Below, piece after piece: positions 26,312-36,300 of a DNA stretch of 64,000 nucleotides; position 1 is the stretch's first letter, and each line of letters opens with the position of its first letter. The stretch is from Lewinellaceae bacterium (GTDB taxonomy: Bacteria > Bacteroidota > Bacteroidia > Chitinophagales > Saprospiraceae). The stretch spans positions 344,926-408,925 of the forward strand of contig JACJYP010000005.1 of the NCBI GenBank assembly GCA_020636045.1, in the 5' to 3' direction. The position numbers and the translations under genes were made by a program. The notes under the pieces were generated by a model that did no database searches, was not told the origin of the DNA, and saw only the letters and a list, made by a program, of their open reading frames with translations.

Positions 26312-28462
26312 ATGAACCGTCTCGCCTTTTGCCTTTATTTTCTCCTTTTTACCACTTCTGTACGCCTCTCTGCCACCCATATCGTCGGGGGCGAACTGAC
26401 CTATAAATGCCTGGGCAACGACACCGTAGAGGTAACCCTGACCGTTTTCCGCGATTGCTATACCGGCGTGCCCTGGTTCGACGACCCGGCGGCTATCGGT
26501 ATTTATGACAATAACTGGATACTTCAAAGCGTGCTCGTGCTTCCGCTGGATTCTATGGCCAATGATACCCTGCCCATTATACTCAGCAACCCCTGCCTGA
26601 CCGTGCCTCCGGATGTTTGCGCGCACGGTACGCGATATGTTGCCAAGGCATATCTGCCCCCCATACCCGGTGGCTATCATATTGTGTATCAGCGGTGTTG
26701 CCGCAACGAACTGATACGCAATATCGTTAACCCGCTGGCCACCGGCATCACCATCATCTCCACGGTCACGGAAGAAGCGCTTTTAGCTTGCAACAATAGC
26801 GCTGTATTCAATCAATGGCCGCCGGTCGCCATCTGTGTGCACGAACCGATCGACTTCGACCACTCGGCCACGGACCCGGACGGCGATTCACTTGTTTACA
26901 AACTTTGCACCCCGCTGCACGGGGCGACCATGCAGTTCCCCATGCCCCAGCCGCCCAATAAAGGCCCTTATCAGGAAGTCGTCTGGCTTGATCCCCCTTA
27001 CAATCTGGACAATGTGCTCGGCGGCGACCCGCTGACGATCGACCCTGCGACCGGATTTTTGACCGGCATTCCGGATATGATCGGGAATTTTGTCGTAGGC
27101 ATCTGTGTAGAAGAATACCGGGATGGGCAATTGCTATCGATCACGCGGCGCGATTTTCAGTACAATGTCGCCGATTGCGGCCGCCCCTACGCGGCGTTTT
27201 TTGTGCCGGAAGTCATTTGCGATACCCTTTCGGTAAAATTCCTGAATGAAAGCCTGCAGACGAACGATTATCTATGGTATTTCGATTGGGAAGGCGACAC
27301 GACCAAAACCTCGGGCGTGTATTCGCCCACTTATATGTTCCCCGATACGGGCTACTACACCATTGTCCTGATCTCCGAACCCGACGACCCTTGCCGCGAT
27401 ACGGCATTTCAGACCATTCATCTGACTCAATCCTACATCGACGCCGAGTTGGCATTCCAGTTTCCCGAGTGCGACAACGACGGCCTGATCGTGCAGGCCA
27501 CCGACCTGAGTGTGGATCCGACTTTCGGGATCGTCGCCTGGCAATGGGTGTTGAAAGGCCCCGGAGGGGGAGCGCTGGCACAATCAGACCAGCAAAACCC
27601 GACCTTTACCGTTATAGATCCCGGCGATTATACGCTGGAACTGACGACTACATCCGGGAACGGCTGCACCGAAACCGTGACGCTGCCGTTTAACGCGCCG
27701 ATACCGCCGCTGAATATTTTCAAGGACAGTCTGCTGATCTGTATCGGAGACACGATAGCGCTGTTGAACGGCGCCGACCCTTCGTTCAACTATCAATGGT
27801 CGCCGTCGACCGCCCTTTCCAGCGACACGGCCCCGAACCCGCTGGCATTTCCGGCAGCCACAACAACCTATATGGTTACCATCACCGGCAACGGCCCATG
27901 TGTGATCCAGAAAGAGGTCAAGTTAAAAGTGGTGGATACGAATACCCTGACTGCATCCGCTGTGCCTTCCATTGTGCTGCCCGGCGGGCAGTCGCAATTG
28001 TCGGCTTTTGCGCCGGGAGCCATTTCATACTCATGGCAGCCGCCGACGTTTTTATCACAACCGGATATCCCGAACCCGGTGTCTACGCCCACTTTAACGA
28101 CTGAATATGTCGTTAAAGCGCGCCTGCCAGGGGGATGCGTGGCCCTGGATACCGTAAGAGTGGAGGTCAGGGAGGTGTTGTGCGATGAACCCTATGTGTT
28201 TTTCCCCACCGGTTTTTCGCCGAATGGAGACGGGGAGAACGACAAACTGAAACTGGAAAGCCTGCTGCCGGCCGAAGTGTACTGGGTGATCTATAACCGC
28301 TGGGGGCAAAAACTGTTCGAGGCAAACTCGCTGGACGATGCCTGGGACGGCACTTACAACGGTGAAGCGCAACCCGCAGAAACGTACGGGTACTACCTGC
28401 GGGTATTTTGCCAGGGGGGCGGGAAAATAGAAAAACAGGGAAACGTCACCTTGTTACGATGA
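26312..28462 (+). CDS. Secreted protein with gliding-motility-associated (T9SS type B) C-terminal domain
   Basis: A 716-residue exported protein. The signal peptide is MNRLAFCLYFLLFTTSVRLSA; a frame extension upstream to 26228 has no signal character. The first 300 residues (HIVGGELTYKCLGND, VYQRCCRNELIRNI, DFDHSATDPDGDSLVYKLC, DFQYNVADC) form a module also present in the gene at 28940. Residues about 310-660 contain PKD-like Ig domains (DYLWYFDWEGD, NYQWSPSTALS). The last 85 residues, FFPTGFSPNGDGENDKLK to VTLLR, are the CHU_C/type B tail that directs T9SS export. Such proteins are surface or matrix adhesins; the ligand is unknown. Confidence 0.88.
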   Translation: MNRLAFCLYFLLFTTSVRLSATHIVGGELTYKCLGNDTVEVTLTVFRDCYTGVPWFDDPAAIGIYDNNWILQSVLVLPLDSMANDTLPIILSNPCLTVPPDVCAHGTRYVAKAYLPPIPGGYHIVYQRCCRNELIRNIVNPLATGITIISTVTEEALLACNNSAVFNQWPPVAICVHEPIDFDHSATDPDGDSLVYKLCTPLHGATMQFPMPQPPNKGPYQEVVWLDPPYNLDNVLGGDPLTIDPATGFLTGIPDMIGNFVVGICVEEYRDGQLLSITRRDFQYNVADCGRPYAAFFVPEVICDTLSVKFLNESLQTNDYLWYFDWEGDTTKTSGVYSPTYMFPDTGYYTIVLISEPDDPCRDTAFQTIHLTQSYIDAELAFQFPECDNDGLIVQATDLSVDPTFGIVAWQWVLKGPGGGALAQSDQQNPTFTVIDPGDYTLELTTTSGNGCTETVTLPFNAPIPPLNIFKDSLLICIGDTIALLNGADPSFNYQWSPSTALSSDTAPNPLAFPAATTTYMVTITGNGPCVIQKEVKLKVVDTNTLTASAVPSIVLPGGQSQLSAFAPGAISYSWQPPTFLSQPDIPNPVSTPTLTTEYVVKARLPGGCVALDTVRVEVREVLCDEPYVFFPTGFSPNGDGENDKLKLESLLPAEVYWVIYNRWGQKLFEANSLDDAWDGTYNGEAQPAETYGYYLRVFCQGGGKIEKQGNVTLLR

Positions 28463-28468
28463 AATAAC

Positions 28469-28927
28469 TCAGAACAGTTTTTTCTCGAGCACGATCTGCA
28501 GATCGCTGCCTGCTTTTTCAACCGTGCCTGTGATCTCAAAGCCGCACCGCAGGTTGAGCAGGAGCATGTTTTTCCAGCGGTTGTAGGTTTTGGTCCTGAC
28601 GACCCGGTAATCATGTATTTTGCACCATTCATGCTGGCGTTCCATCAGCATGCGCGCGATGCCATGCTTCCGGTATGTCGCTCTTACACCACCGATCCAG
28701 CTATAGAAAACGCCCTCCTCCAGTCTGTATCCAACTTTAAAACCTGCTAATGCGCCTTCCACCTGTGCGAACAGGATCAGCAGGTCTTCCGCGTTTTGCA
28801 TGCGCAGGTGGAACTTTTCCTCGTCGATTATGCCGAATATCTCACGGTAAATGGATAACACCGATTCCGTGGCATATGCATCAGGCCGGCCGTGAAGGAC
28901 GGCAATTTCTGTTGTGAAACCCGGCAT
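28469..28927 (-). CDS. GNAT-family N-acetyltransferase
   Basis: A 152-residue cytoplasmic protein of the acetyl-CoA-dependent GNAT fold. The strand GALAGFKVGYRLEEGVFYSWIGGV leads into motif A, RATYRKHGIARMLMERQHEW, with the acetyl-CoA-binding R/Q-x-x-G-x-G/A shape (RKHGIA). The C-terminal NRWKNMLLLNLRCGFEITGT resembles the usual Y/NxxxGF motif. The substrate cannot be told. It lies 12 bases downstream of the type B T9SS gene on the same strand and is probably co-transcribed. It converges on the other type B gene with only six bases between stop codons, leaving no room for a separate terminator. Confidence 0.82.
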   Translation of the reverse strand: MPGFTTEIAVLHGRPDAYATESVLSIYREIFGIIDEEKFHLRMQNAEDLLILFAQVEGALAGFKVGYRLEEGVFYSWIGGVRATYRKHGIARMLMERQHEWCKIHDYRVVRTKTYNRWKNMLLLNLRCGFEITGTVEKAGSDLQIVLEKKLF

Positions 28928-28939
28928 GGCAAAAAAGTA

Positions 28940-31219
28940 TCACCTGATCAGGGTGGCGTATCCTTTAAACTCAAAGGGTTCCCCACGCGGCCCCGTAAAC
29001 GATACGAGATATACATATACGCCAGCCGGCGACATGCCGCCTGTGTTTTGTGCGCGGCCGTTCCACTCGTCATTCGGGTTATTGGTCTCGAAAACCTTCT
29101 CTCCCCAGCGATTCCAGATGCTCATATTGAAATTGGTCGCGCCTTCCAGATATCCCTTTCCGAGGAACCCGTCGTTCTGCCCGTCGCCGTTCGGGGTAAA
29201 GGCGTTCGGCATATGCCACAATACGATCGGCCTGATGTCCAGGTATTTGATCAGCGAATCCTTGCAACCTTCCGGGTGCGTCACGATCAGCCTGATTTTG
29301 ACAATACCTGTATCCGGGAACGTGTATTTCGGGTTTTGTTCGATGGTCGTTTTGAATTGTCCGAGTTGCCAGTTCCAGTGTTCGGCGCCGACCGATTTGT
29401 CATTGAACTGAACGGTGTTGTTGAAGTTGGTCAGGTCCGTCGCCGGATCGTAGTCGAAATCGGCGATCGGAGAAGGTTCTACGCGGATCAGGTTCGGAAA
29501 TGAATCGGAGGTAAAGCAACCGATGGGAGAAGTGATCGCTACCGTCACGTCGTAAATGCCCGGTTCGGTATAGGTATAGGTGGGGCTGATCACATCTTCG
29601 ATCGTATTGCCGTCGCCGAAATCCCACACGATGTGATACGTACTGTCGATCGGCGTAGACAGGTTATTGAAGAAAATCTCTGCCGGCGAACATCCGAGAT
29701 AACTGCTCGGCTGAATAATGATCAATGGAGGCACCGGGAACCAGTTGATCACCTGCGTTTTTTCATCGGAACAGAGGTTTTTGTCGACCACCCGCAGGCG
29801 AACCGGGTGGTTGCCCGGTGTATTATAAAGATAATCAGGATTTTGTATACTCGATTTGCCTCCCGGCACGCCGAAGTTCCAGTCCCAGCGATTGATGACG
29901 CCCGTGCCGGAAGAGAGGTCGGTGAATGCCACAGGCCCCGCCACACAGGTGTCGTATACATAACTGAAATCGGCATTTACCTCCGGAAAGATATGTACCG
30001 TGATAAAAGCCGTATCACCGCATTGTTTGCCGGGGTTCAGTTGTAGTTCGCCAGTATAGGTTCCGACGCCCGGAAAGGTGATATTTGCGTTCCAGTTGCT
30101 GGAATCCGCATAGGTGGAGTCGGTAGAAAAGGCAAACCGCCATTTAAAGTTTTCGATTTTGGCCTGGTCTATGCTTTCATTATTGAACAACACTGCATTG
30201 TCGCCGCAAGACTTGATCACGTACTGTTTGGGTCCCACGATCTTGGAAGAATCCGTAGAGATATTGGCGATCACCGTTGGCTGACAATCGGCAACATTAA
30301 ACTGAAAGTCCCGTTTTAGGGTGGACAGCAATACGCCGTTTCGGAACTCCTGTACGCACACGCCCACCACGAATTGCCCTAACATGGTGGGCCTGCCTGT
30401 GATGAGGCCGGTGGTGGAGTTTATGGACACCTGCGGATTGCCGCCCATCGGATTGCCGGGAGTGAGCGGCGGGAGGAAAGTTACATTGCCGAACGGCGGT
30501 GCGCAGGGCGGTGTGGGTTTGGCGCCGTCACAGGAAGTCAACGCAGGAGGATTGAGCAGCGGTCCGCCGCCGGTGAACGGCGCGCAAAAACTGTAGACCA
30601 GTTGATCGCCTTCAGGATCGGTTGCCGAGTGATCGAAATCGAGATCGAAATCCTTGCAAATGACAATGGGAGGGAAGTTTTTGAAAACAGGGCTGTTGTT
30701 GCATTGTTTTTGCGCTTCTGCAGTCAGTTCGATCATATAGGTAGCGCCCACGTCGCCGGGCGTCAGGATGTTGGTGATCGAAAGGTTGCGGCAACAGCGT
30801 TGATATACAATGAAATAACTGCCGGTTTGCATGATCGGCAATGTGCGCGTAAACACATAGGTAGCTTGCTCGACACAGACATTGCTGGGAAATTTGTCTA
30901 CACATGCCGGCGTGTCGGCTTTCAGCAGTTCGATGTCCAGCAGGCTGGCCTGAAAAGTGGCGAACAGGTTATTGTTGGAGAGCGAGCCCTGGTATATGGC
31001 CATTTCTGCCGGTGAGTCGAAAAAAGCGCCGTTGCCCTGACAATCCCGGTATATTTTCATGGTAAACCGGTATTGCCGTTGGTTGTTGGGGGCATCGCCG
31101 AGGCACTCGTACGTGATTTCTCCGCCGATGATATGCATGGCGCTCAGTTGCATCGGGGAGCATAACGCAATAATAAAAAGAACAGCTACGATTAACCCTC
31201 GCAAGATCATAGTATGCAT
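28940..31219 (-). CDS. Secreted PKD-domain protein with gliding-motility-associated (T9SS type B) C-terminal domain
   Basis: A 759-residue exported protein. I chose ATG 31219 because it gives the signal peptide MHTMILRGLIVAVLFIIALC and because a promoter box at 31273 excludes the longer frame. It shares its first 300 residues' layout with the gene at 26312 (HIIGGEITYECLGD, VYQRCCRNLSITNI, DLDFDHSATDPEGDQLVYSFC, DFQFNVADC). PKD domains follow, with NRWDWNFGVPGGKS, HIVWDFGDGN and TYTYTEPGIYDVTV. The tail, HMPNAFTPNGDGQND to GYATLIR, is the T9SS type B domain. The two proteins are paralogues on opposite strands. Confidence 0.88.
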   Translation of the reverse strand: MHTMILRGLIVAVLFIIALCSPMQLSAMHIIGGEITYECLGDAPNNQRQYRFTMKIYRDCQGNGAFFDSPAEMAIYQGSLSNNNLFATFQASLLDIELLKADTPACVDKFPSNVCVEQATYVFTRTLPIMQTGSYFIVYQRCCRNLSITNILTPGDVGATYMIELTAEAQKQCNNSPVFKNFPPIVICKDFDLDFDHSATDPEGDQLVYSFCAPFTGGGPLLNPPALTSCDGAKPTPPCAPPFGNVTFLPPLTPGNPMGGNPQVSINSTTGLITGRPTMLGQFVVGVCVQEFRNGVLLSTLKRDFQFNVADCQPTVIANISTDSSKIVGPKQYVIKSCGDNAVLFNNESIDQAKIENFKWRFAFSTDSTYADSSNWNANITFPGVGTYTGELQLNPGKQCGDTAFITVHIFPEVNADFSYVYDTCVAGPVAFTDLSSGTGVINRWDWNFGVPGGKSSIQNPDYLYNTPGNHPVRLRVVDKNLCSDEKTQVINWFPVPPLIIIQPSSYLGCSPAEIFFNNLSTPIDSTYHIVWDFGDGNTIEDVISPTYTYTEPGIYDVTVAITSPIGCFTSDSFPNLIRVEPSPIADFDYDPATDLTNFNNTVQFNDKSVGAEHWNWQLGQFKTTIEQNPKYTFPDTGIVKIRLIVTHPEGCKDSLIKYLDIRPIVLWHMPNAFTPNGDGQNDGFLGKGYLEGATNFNMSIWNRWGEKVFETNNPNDEWNGRAQNTGGMSPAGVYVYLVSFTGPRGEPFEFKGYATLIR

Positions 31220-31272
31220 GGTGTTTATTTGCAGATGGAGGTTTTTTCGGTAAAAATCGGATTTTTGCCTCC

Positions 31273-31280
31273 CAAATGTA
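31273..31280 (-). promoter_or_regulatory. Bacteroidota -7 promoter element (TACATTTG)
   Basis: Exact TAnnTTTG match on the minus strand, 54 bases before the ATG at 31219. A minus-strand TTTG further upstream (31305-31308) is a possible, slightly distant, -33 box. Confidence 0.6.
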
Positions 31281-31307
31281 CATCCGTTAACGCTTTTAAA
31301 GCTCCAA

Positions 31308-31889
31308 ATGTTGGGTATGTTCCTGCTACGTGACGACATTTCAGAAATTGTACGCCTCCTTGAGAACGGCGGCCTTATTTGTTACCCTACCGATACCGTA
31401 TGGGGCATCGGTTGCGACGCTACCAATGAAGAAGCGATCGAACGCATCACTGCCCTGAAGGGGCGGACTCCGGATAAAGGATATATCATGCTGGTGTCCG
31501 ATCTGGAGATGCTCAAACAATACGTTCCGAAGATACACCCGCGCCTGGAAACGCTCCTTTCCTTTCACCAGCGCCCGCTGACGGTCATTTATGACCGCAG
31601 TACGGGGCTGCCCGCTTCCGTAAAAGCGCCTGACGGCTCCGTAGCCATGCGGGTCGCTCAGGATGAATTCTGCCGCGAACTCATCGCAACCTTCGGAAAA
31701 CCGCTGATCAGCACTTCCGCCAACAAAAGCGGCGAACCTTTTCCGCCTACATACGGGGCGATCAGCAGCGAAATACTGGGGAATGTCGACTATGTGGTGA
31801 AATACAGGCAGGATGACAAGGAGCAGCACGAGCCATCTTCGATCGCCCGGCTCGACCGGCACCAGGAACTCGAGTTTCTGCGCGACTAA
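31308..31889 (+). CDS. Sua5/YciO/YrdC-family protein, threonylcarbamoyl-AMP synthase-like
   Basis: A 193-residue cytoplasmic protein of the YrdC fold, which makes threonylcarbamoyl-AMP for the t6A37 tRNA modification. The N-terminal YPTDTVWGIGCDATNEEAIERI and ALKGRTPDKGYIMLV are diagnostic, and RPLTVIYDRS, DGSVAMRVAQDEFCRELI and PLISTSANKSGEP complete the family pattern. It lacks the extra Sua5 C-terminal domain, so it is the short YrdC type. ATG at 31308 and 31317 are both possible starts. Downstream is a palindromic repeat and then a convergent gene. Confidence 0.9.
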   Translation: MLGMFLLRDDISEIVRLLENGGLICYPTDTVWGIGCDATNEEAIERITALKGRTPDKGYIMLVSDLEMLKQYVPKIHPRLETLLSFHQRPLTVIYDRSTGLPASVKAPDGSVAMRVAQDEFCRELIATFGKPLISTSANKSGEPFPPTYGAISSEILGNVDYVVKYRQDDKEQHEPSSIARLDRHQELEFLRD

Positions 31890-31903
31890 ACTCCTTTGGT
31901 TCC

Positions 31904-32068
31904 AGTGAACAGTAGGCAGTGGCAGTAGGCCGTAGCACTATGCAGTAGCAGTGATAGCGGAGTCAGGTCAGAGCAGGAAATGGACACTGTTTTTGTGCAG
32001 TAGTTCGTACTCATATCAACACTGCCTACTGCCACTGCCACTGCCTACTGCTACTGCCTACTGCTTAT
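31904..32068. repeat. Long imperfect palindromic intergenic repeat, copy 1
   Basis: The left arm (31908-31953) is built from CAGTAGGCAGTGGCAGTAG-like units and the right arm (32020-32064) from the complementary CTACTGCCACTGCCTACTG-like units, so a long stem could form. Each arm also contains short direct repeats. It lies between the stops of two convergent genes. A related copy lies at 48460-48565. The central parts of both copies share an AGGAAAT stretch and a (T/C)TCGTAC(T/C)CAT stretch. Confidence 0.7.
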
Positions 32069-32088
32069 TCCTGCAAGGCATGCCTGTA

Positions 32089-33204
32089 TTATTGCACGAT
32101 GGCCTTGCCCTCCGACAATGTTTTTACTGCACTTTCGAGGTTGGTACGGTTCAGGTCGTCCGGCGCCTGTTTGAGTGCGATTTTCGCGTGCTCAAGCGCC
32201 TTTTTTATGTTTCCATTGGCGGAATAGCCGCGCATGAGGCCTACGTGTACCGGCCAGGTATCACCATGACGTGTCTGATTCAACGCAAATATCTCCATGG
32301 CTTTTTCCGGTTGTTTCTGGGCAATGAGTTGCCTGCCGTACTGGTGCAATTCGAACACACTCCCTCTTTCCATAGCCTTTTTGCTGGCCGTTTCCGCTTC
32401 TTCCGTACGGCCCAGTTTGGTCAGGATGTTCGATTTGAGCATGTAAGTGTTGAAATTCTCAACCCCGAAAAAGGAACTGATGGCGTTGTCGGACCAGGCG
32501 AGGGCTTCTTCGAGGTTGTATTCCTTTTGCAGGCAAAATTGCGCCGCGGCAAACCAGTTTTCGTAGTAAAACCCTTTGTCGCCCTGCAACTCGCTGCGTA
32601 TTTTATCCACAACCAGTTTATTGACATCGGTTTCCACTTTGAAAGGAATGCTCCAGTGCTCCCAGTTCAGTGTAATGACGGCACTGTTTGCTGCTTGCTC
32701 GGAAAATGAATAGCTCAACCACTCCTGGCTTTCGGGCAGATCCTTTTTCTGGCGCACGGTCACGCGCAGCGCATCTTCGTCGGGGTTGTAGAAGAAACTG
32801 CCCCAGGCGCTGCTGTTTTTGGAGAAGATCAGCGTGCAGGAATCGGGATACACCGCAACAAAAAAGCCGTATTTGCCGGCAGCGAGCGGTTTGCCTTCTA
32901 TAGTGACATCGGTGCCGAACCACATGGTGGTGTTTTCGTTGGCGCCGGCCCTCCAGGGCGATTCCTTCGCAGTGCCGAATCCGAGATTCTGAAAACCGTA
33001 ATGCACGACCGGGGTGCCCCATATCTTGCCTTCCCGGCCTTTTACGCCGGGGGCGTTCCACGATATTTTGATGTCGGTGACGCCGATCTGGCGGTAGGCG
33101 CCGCTTTTAATGTTGCCGCCGCCGGCAGGCAGGCTCAGTGTCGCCTGGGCGTTTGTAAAAGCGATGCTCAGGAAAAGGAAGACGAGCGTGGACAATTGTT
33201 TCAT
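32089..33204 (-). CDS. Exported DUF2911 protein with TPR C-terminus
   Basis: A 371-residue protein with signal peptide MKQLSTLVFLFLSIAFTNAQA (start at ATG 33204; longer in-frame starts add residues before the signal). Residues about 25-190 match the DUF2911 pattern: LPAGGGNIKSGAYRQIG, ISWNAPGVKGREGKIWG, ENTTMWFGTDVTIEGKPLAAGKYGFF and SSAWGSFFYNPDEDALR. The rest is helical and ends with TPR-like repeats (NLEEALAWSDNAISSFFG, GRTEEAETASKKAMERG, GNIKKALEHAKIALKQAP). DUF2911 has no established biochemical role. The combination with TPRs suggests a periplasmic or lipid-exposed protein with a binding role. Confidence 0.85.
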   Translation of the reverse strand: MKQLSTLVFLFLSIAFTNAQATLSLPAGGGNIKSGAYRQIGVTDIKISWNAPGVKGREGKIWGTPVVHYGFQNLGFGTAKESPWRAGANENTTMWFGTDVTIEGKPLAAGKYGFFVAVYPDSCTLIFSKNSSAWGSFFYNPDEDALRVTVRQKKDLPESQEWLSYSFSEQAANSAVITLNWEHWSIPFKVETDVNKLVVDKIRSELQGDKGFYYENWFAAAQFCLQKEYNLEEALAWSDNAISSFFGVENFNTYMLKSNILTKLGRTEEAETASKKAMERGSVFELHQYGRQLIAQKQPEKAMEIFALNQTRHGDTWPVHVGLMRGYSANGNIKKALEHAKIALKQAPDDLNRTNLESAVKTLSEGKAIVQ

Positions 33205-33312
33205 AGCGAAAAGTTTGGTGAGTGAATACCCGAAAAATGTATTCATTGTCCTTTTTCGCCCAAAAAAATGGCTAAACGAGCCACTCCGACATCTAAACAA
33301 CCGGAACTGTAT

Positions 33313-36300
33313 TTACTGTGGGGATGCTTTTTTACCTGCTGTCGCCTCCAGGATCAGCAGTTTTGCATTGTTGCGTGCAACCACCACGACCCGCCGGTTT
33401 CGCTGGTGCATCAATGCGAAATTTCGCACCGAACCGCGTATGCCGGCGCTCATCCGACCCTGACCGGGATCGGCAAACGCTCCTTTCCCGTTGCCTTGCA
33501 ACACACAGCCGTACGACCCGAGATACACACCGGTTTCGGGCTTGCAGTATTCATGATTACCTGCAAGCAACAGGTCCGTGATACCGTCGCCTGTGAAATC
33601 ACCGGCAACCGCGGCGAATACAGGGGTTTGCTGAGCAGGGGAGGGGAGCGGGATCAGTTCGAAGTTCCCGCCGCCGCGGTTCCAGAGGATCGACGTTTCC
33701 AGGCACACGGCCTCTTTCTTTTCAGCCGCCGAGAGTTGTTCCGCGGTGAAAAGATCCGGGATCGTCTGGTTGGCAAAATCTTCGGACTTGAGGTATTTCT
33801 TCTTCAGCAAAGGCAACTGTTTTACAAGGTCGCTTCGCTGCATGACCGGGTATTCGCGCCCGTTTTCATATTGGCAGATCATGATCTCATCGCGGCCGTT
33901 CTGATCGAAATCGGATACGTAGAGCCTAAGTGGCTGATCGACGGACGCTTTGAATCGTGTATTGAGTCCCCAGTTTCCCGCGATAAAATCGTTGTCGCCG
34001 TCGCCATCCAGGTCTGCGGCGACCAGCGTATTCCACCACCCTGTGGAATGTTCAATTGTCTTCCACTCCGTCAGTCGACCGTTTTGGTTTTTGAAAATGC
34101 GAATGGGCTCCCACTCGCCCGCAACCAGCAGATCGGGGTCGTTGTCGCCGTCGATATCCGACCATACAGCACCCGTGACCATGCCGAGTTCCTGACCGTC
34201 GCCGGTGCGCAGCGGCGCTGGCGAAAAATGTGCGTGCCCGTCGTTGATCATAACAAACGAAGCGGGGGTTCTGCCGTAGTGGTCGGGCACGAGGCGCATC
34301 CCTACAAAAAGGTCGATATCGCCATCGCCATCTACATCGGCGGGCCGTACGCAGGAAGTCGAAAAAGGTTTGGATGCGGGCAGGGCGTCCGATGCCCGTT
34401 TGAAATGTCCTTTGCCGTCGTTGAGATACAGCCGGTCCTGCAATGCGCGATCGCCCGGCATCATTTCGTTGCTTCCGCCACCGACGTACAGGTCCTGATC
34501 GCCGTCGCCGTCGGCGTCGAAAAACACAGCTGCTACATCTTCACATGCTTTGTCGCGCTCAAAGTCTTCTTGCCCGACATTCCTGAAACCGCCGGAATTC
34601 CCCGTTTGCACGAACAATTGCCCGGCCTCGCCGGCAGCGTTGCCGATGAAAAAATCCTCCAGTCCGTCGCCGTTAACGTCCGCGACAGCCAGGGCCGGTC
34701 CTTCGGCGGAGTACATGCGGAACAGCAGCGGCGAACGGTCGAAGTCGGAAAAACGGGACTCTGTATGTCGGAATTCGGGAGCAGGCGACACCGGCCTGAA
34801 TAATTTATGAACGACAGCTGGTTTCAGCAGTTGCTCACCAGACGTGGCTTCCGGTGTATCTCCCTCTGTAATATTGATTTCCTCGTTGACCTCCAGGTCG
34901 TAGGAATGCCACATTTTGCCTGAAAGGAAGCGGACTTCTATTGTGTCGATCTTTGAAATATCGCCGAGACCAAAATGCAGTTTCGGTTCTACCGTAGACT
35001 CAAAACCCCGCATCGGCGACAGTTCCTGGTAGAAAGTGCGCCCGCCCGCTTTAAGGGTGACTTGCGCTCCCAGGCAGAATGTGTTCGAACTGTTTTCCCC
35101 TGTAAGATATATCCTGAGCCAGTTGGCGCCCTGTTGCTGCGCGCCGCCGATCGTTTCGTTGCGGTAAATAAAACAGGGCATGTTCACATTGTTCACCACA
35201 AGGTCGAGGTCGCCGTCATTATCCAGATCGCCATAGGCGGAGCCGTTGGAAAAGGAAGGCCGGGCAAGCCCCCATTTCCCTGCGACGTTATCAAAGGTCG
35301 GTGTTCCACCTTCACCGGTATTCCTGAACAGGAAATTGGCGACCGGCTTCGAAGGCATGGCGTCGATCAGTGTTTTGATGCCTTCTCCCGGATTTTCTTG
35401 CAACACTTTTGAGATGGCAGCCGGATCTGAATAGAAGTTAAGGTAATCCTGGTCGAGCAGGTCTTTTCCGATCCCGTTTGCTACAAAAATATCTGTACGG
35501 CCGTCGTTGTCGAAATCGGCGAGCAGGGCGCCCCAACTCCAGTCGGTGGCCCATACGCCCGCCTGTCTTCCGATTTCCGAAAAACTGCCGTCGCCATTGT
35601 TGACTTGTAACACGTTCCGGCCGAACTGACGGTGATAACCGGCGTTCAGGCCCAACTGGTAGGTTTCCCAACTGTCGAATACCGTTTTGGTTTTGTAGCG
35701 CGCATCGTCGGGCGGCAGCATTTCTGTGACGAATATCTCCGGATACCCGTCGTTGTTGATGTCGGCCATATCGGCGCCCATCGATCCTTTACTGATCTCC
35801 GGGACGGCCTGTTCGAGTATTTCTTCAAAGGTACCGTCACCTTTGTTGCGATACAGGTAGTCGCGTTCGAAGAAGTCGTTGGAAATAAACAGATCGGGCC
35901 ATCCGTCGCGGTCGTAGTCGCCCACCGTGACGCCCAGGCCGAAGCCAATGGCAGAACTGTAAATTCCCGCCTGCCGGGTGACATCGGTAAAGCCGGCGCC
36001 GGGAAGTCCGTCGTTGCGGAGCAGGCGGTTGCCGCCGTCGGGATCGGGCGTATTGCGTTGCCCCGGCCGGTAGTCGTATCCGCCCACGCTGCGGATGGAG
36101 TTGTTCAGCAAATAGCAATCGAGGTCGCCGTCGCGGTCGTAGTCGAAAAAGGCAGCGTGCGTGCTCAGGCCGGTAAAGTCGAGCCCCCACTTTGCAGCCG
36201 ATTCGGTGAAGGTCGGCACTCCGTTGTGTTGCGGGGCGTCTCCGTTGTTGAGGAACAATTCGTTATGTCGTCTCGCTCCGCCGGGCGGGCCTGATTTGCA

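Noticed and set aside
33268..34803. 511-residue frame opposite the VCBS gene
   Set aside because: Antisense to the repetitive VCBS gene; it has no domain of its own.
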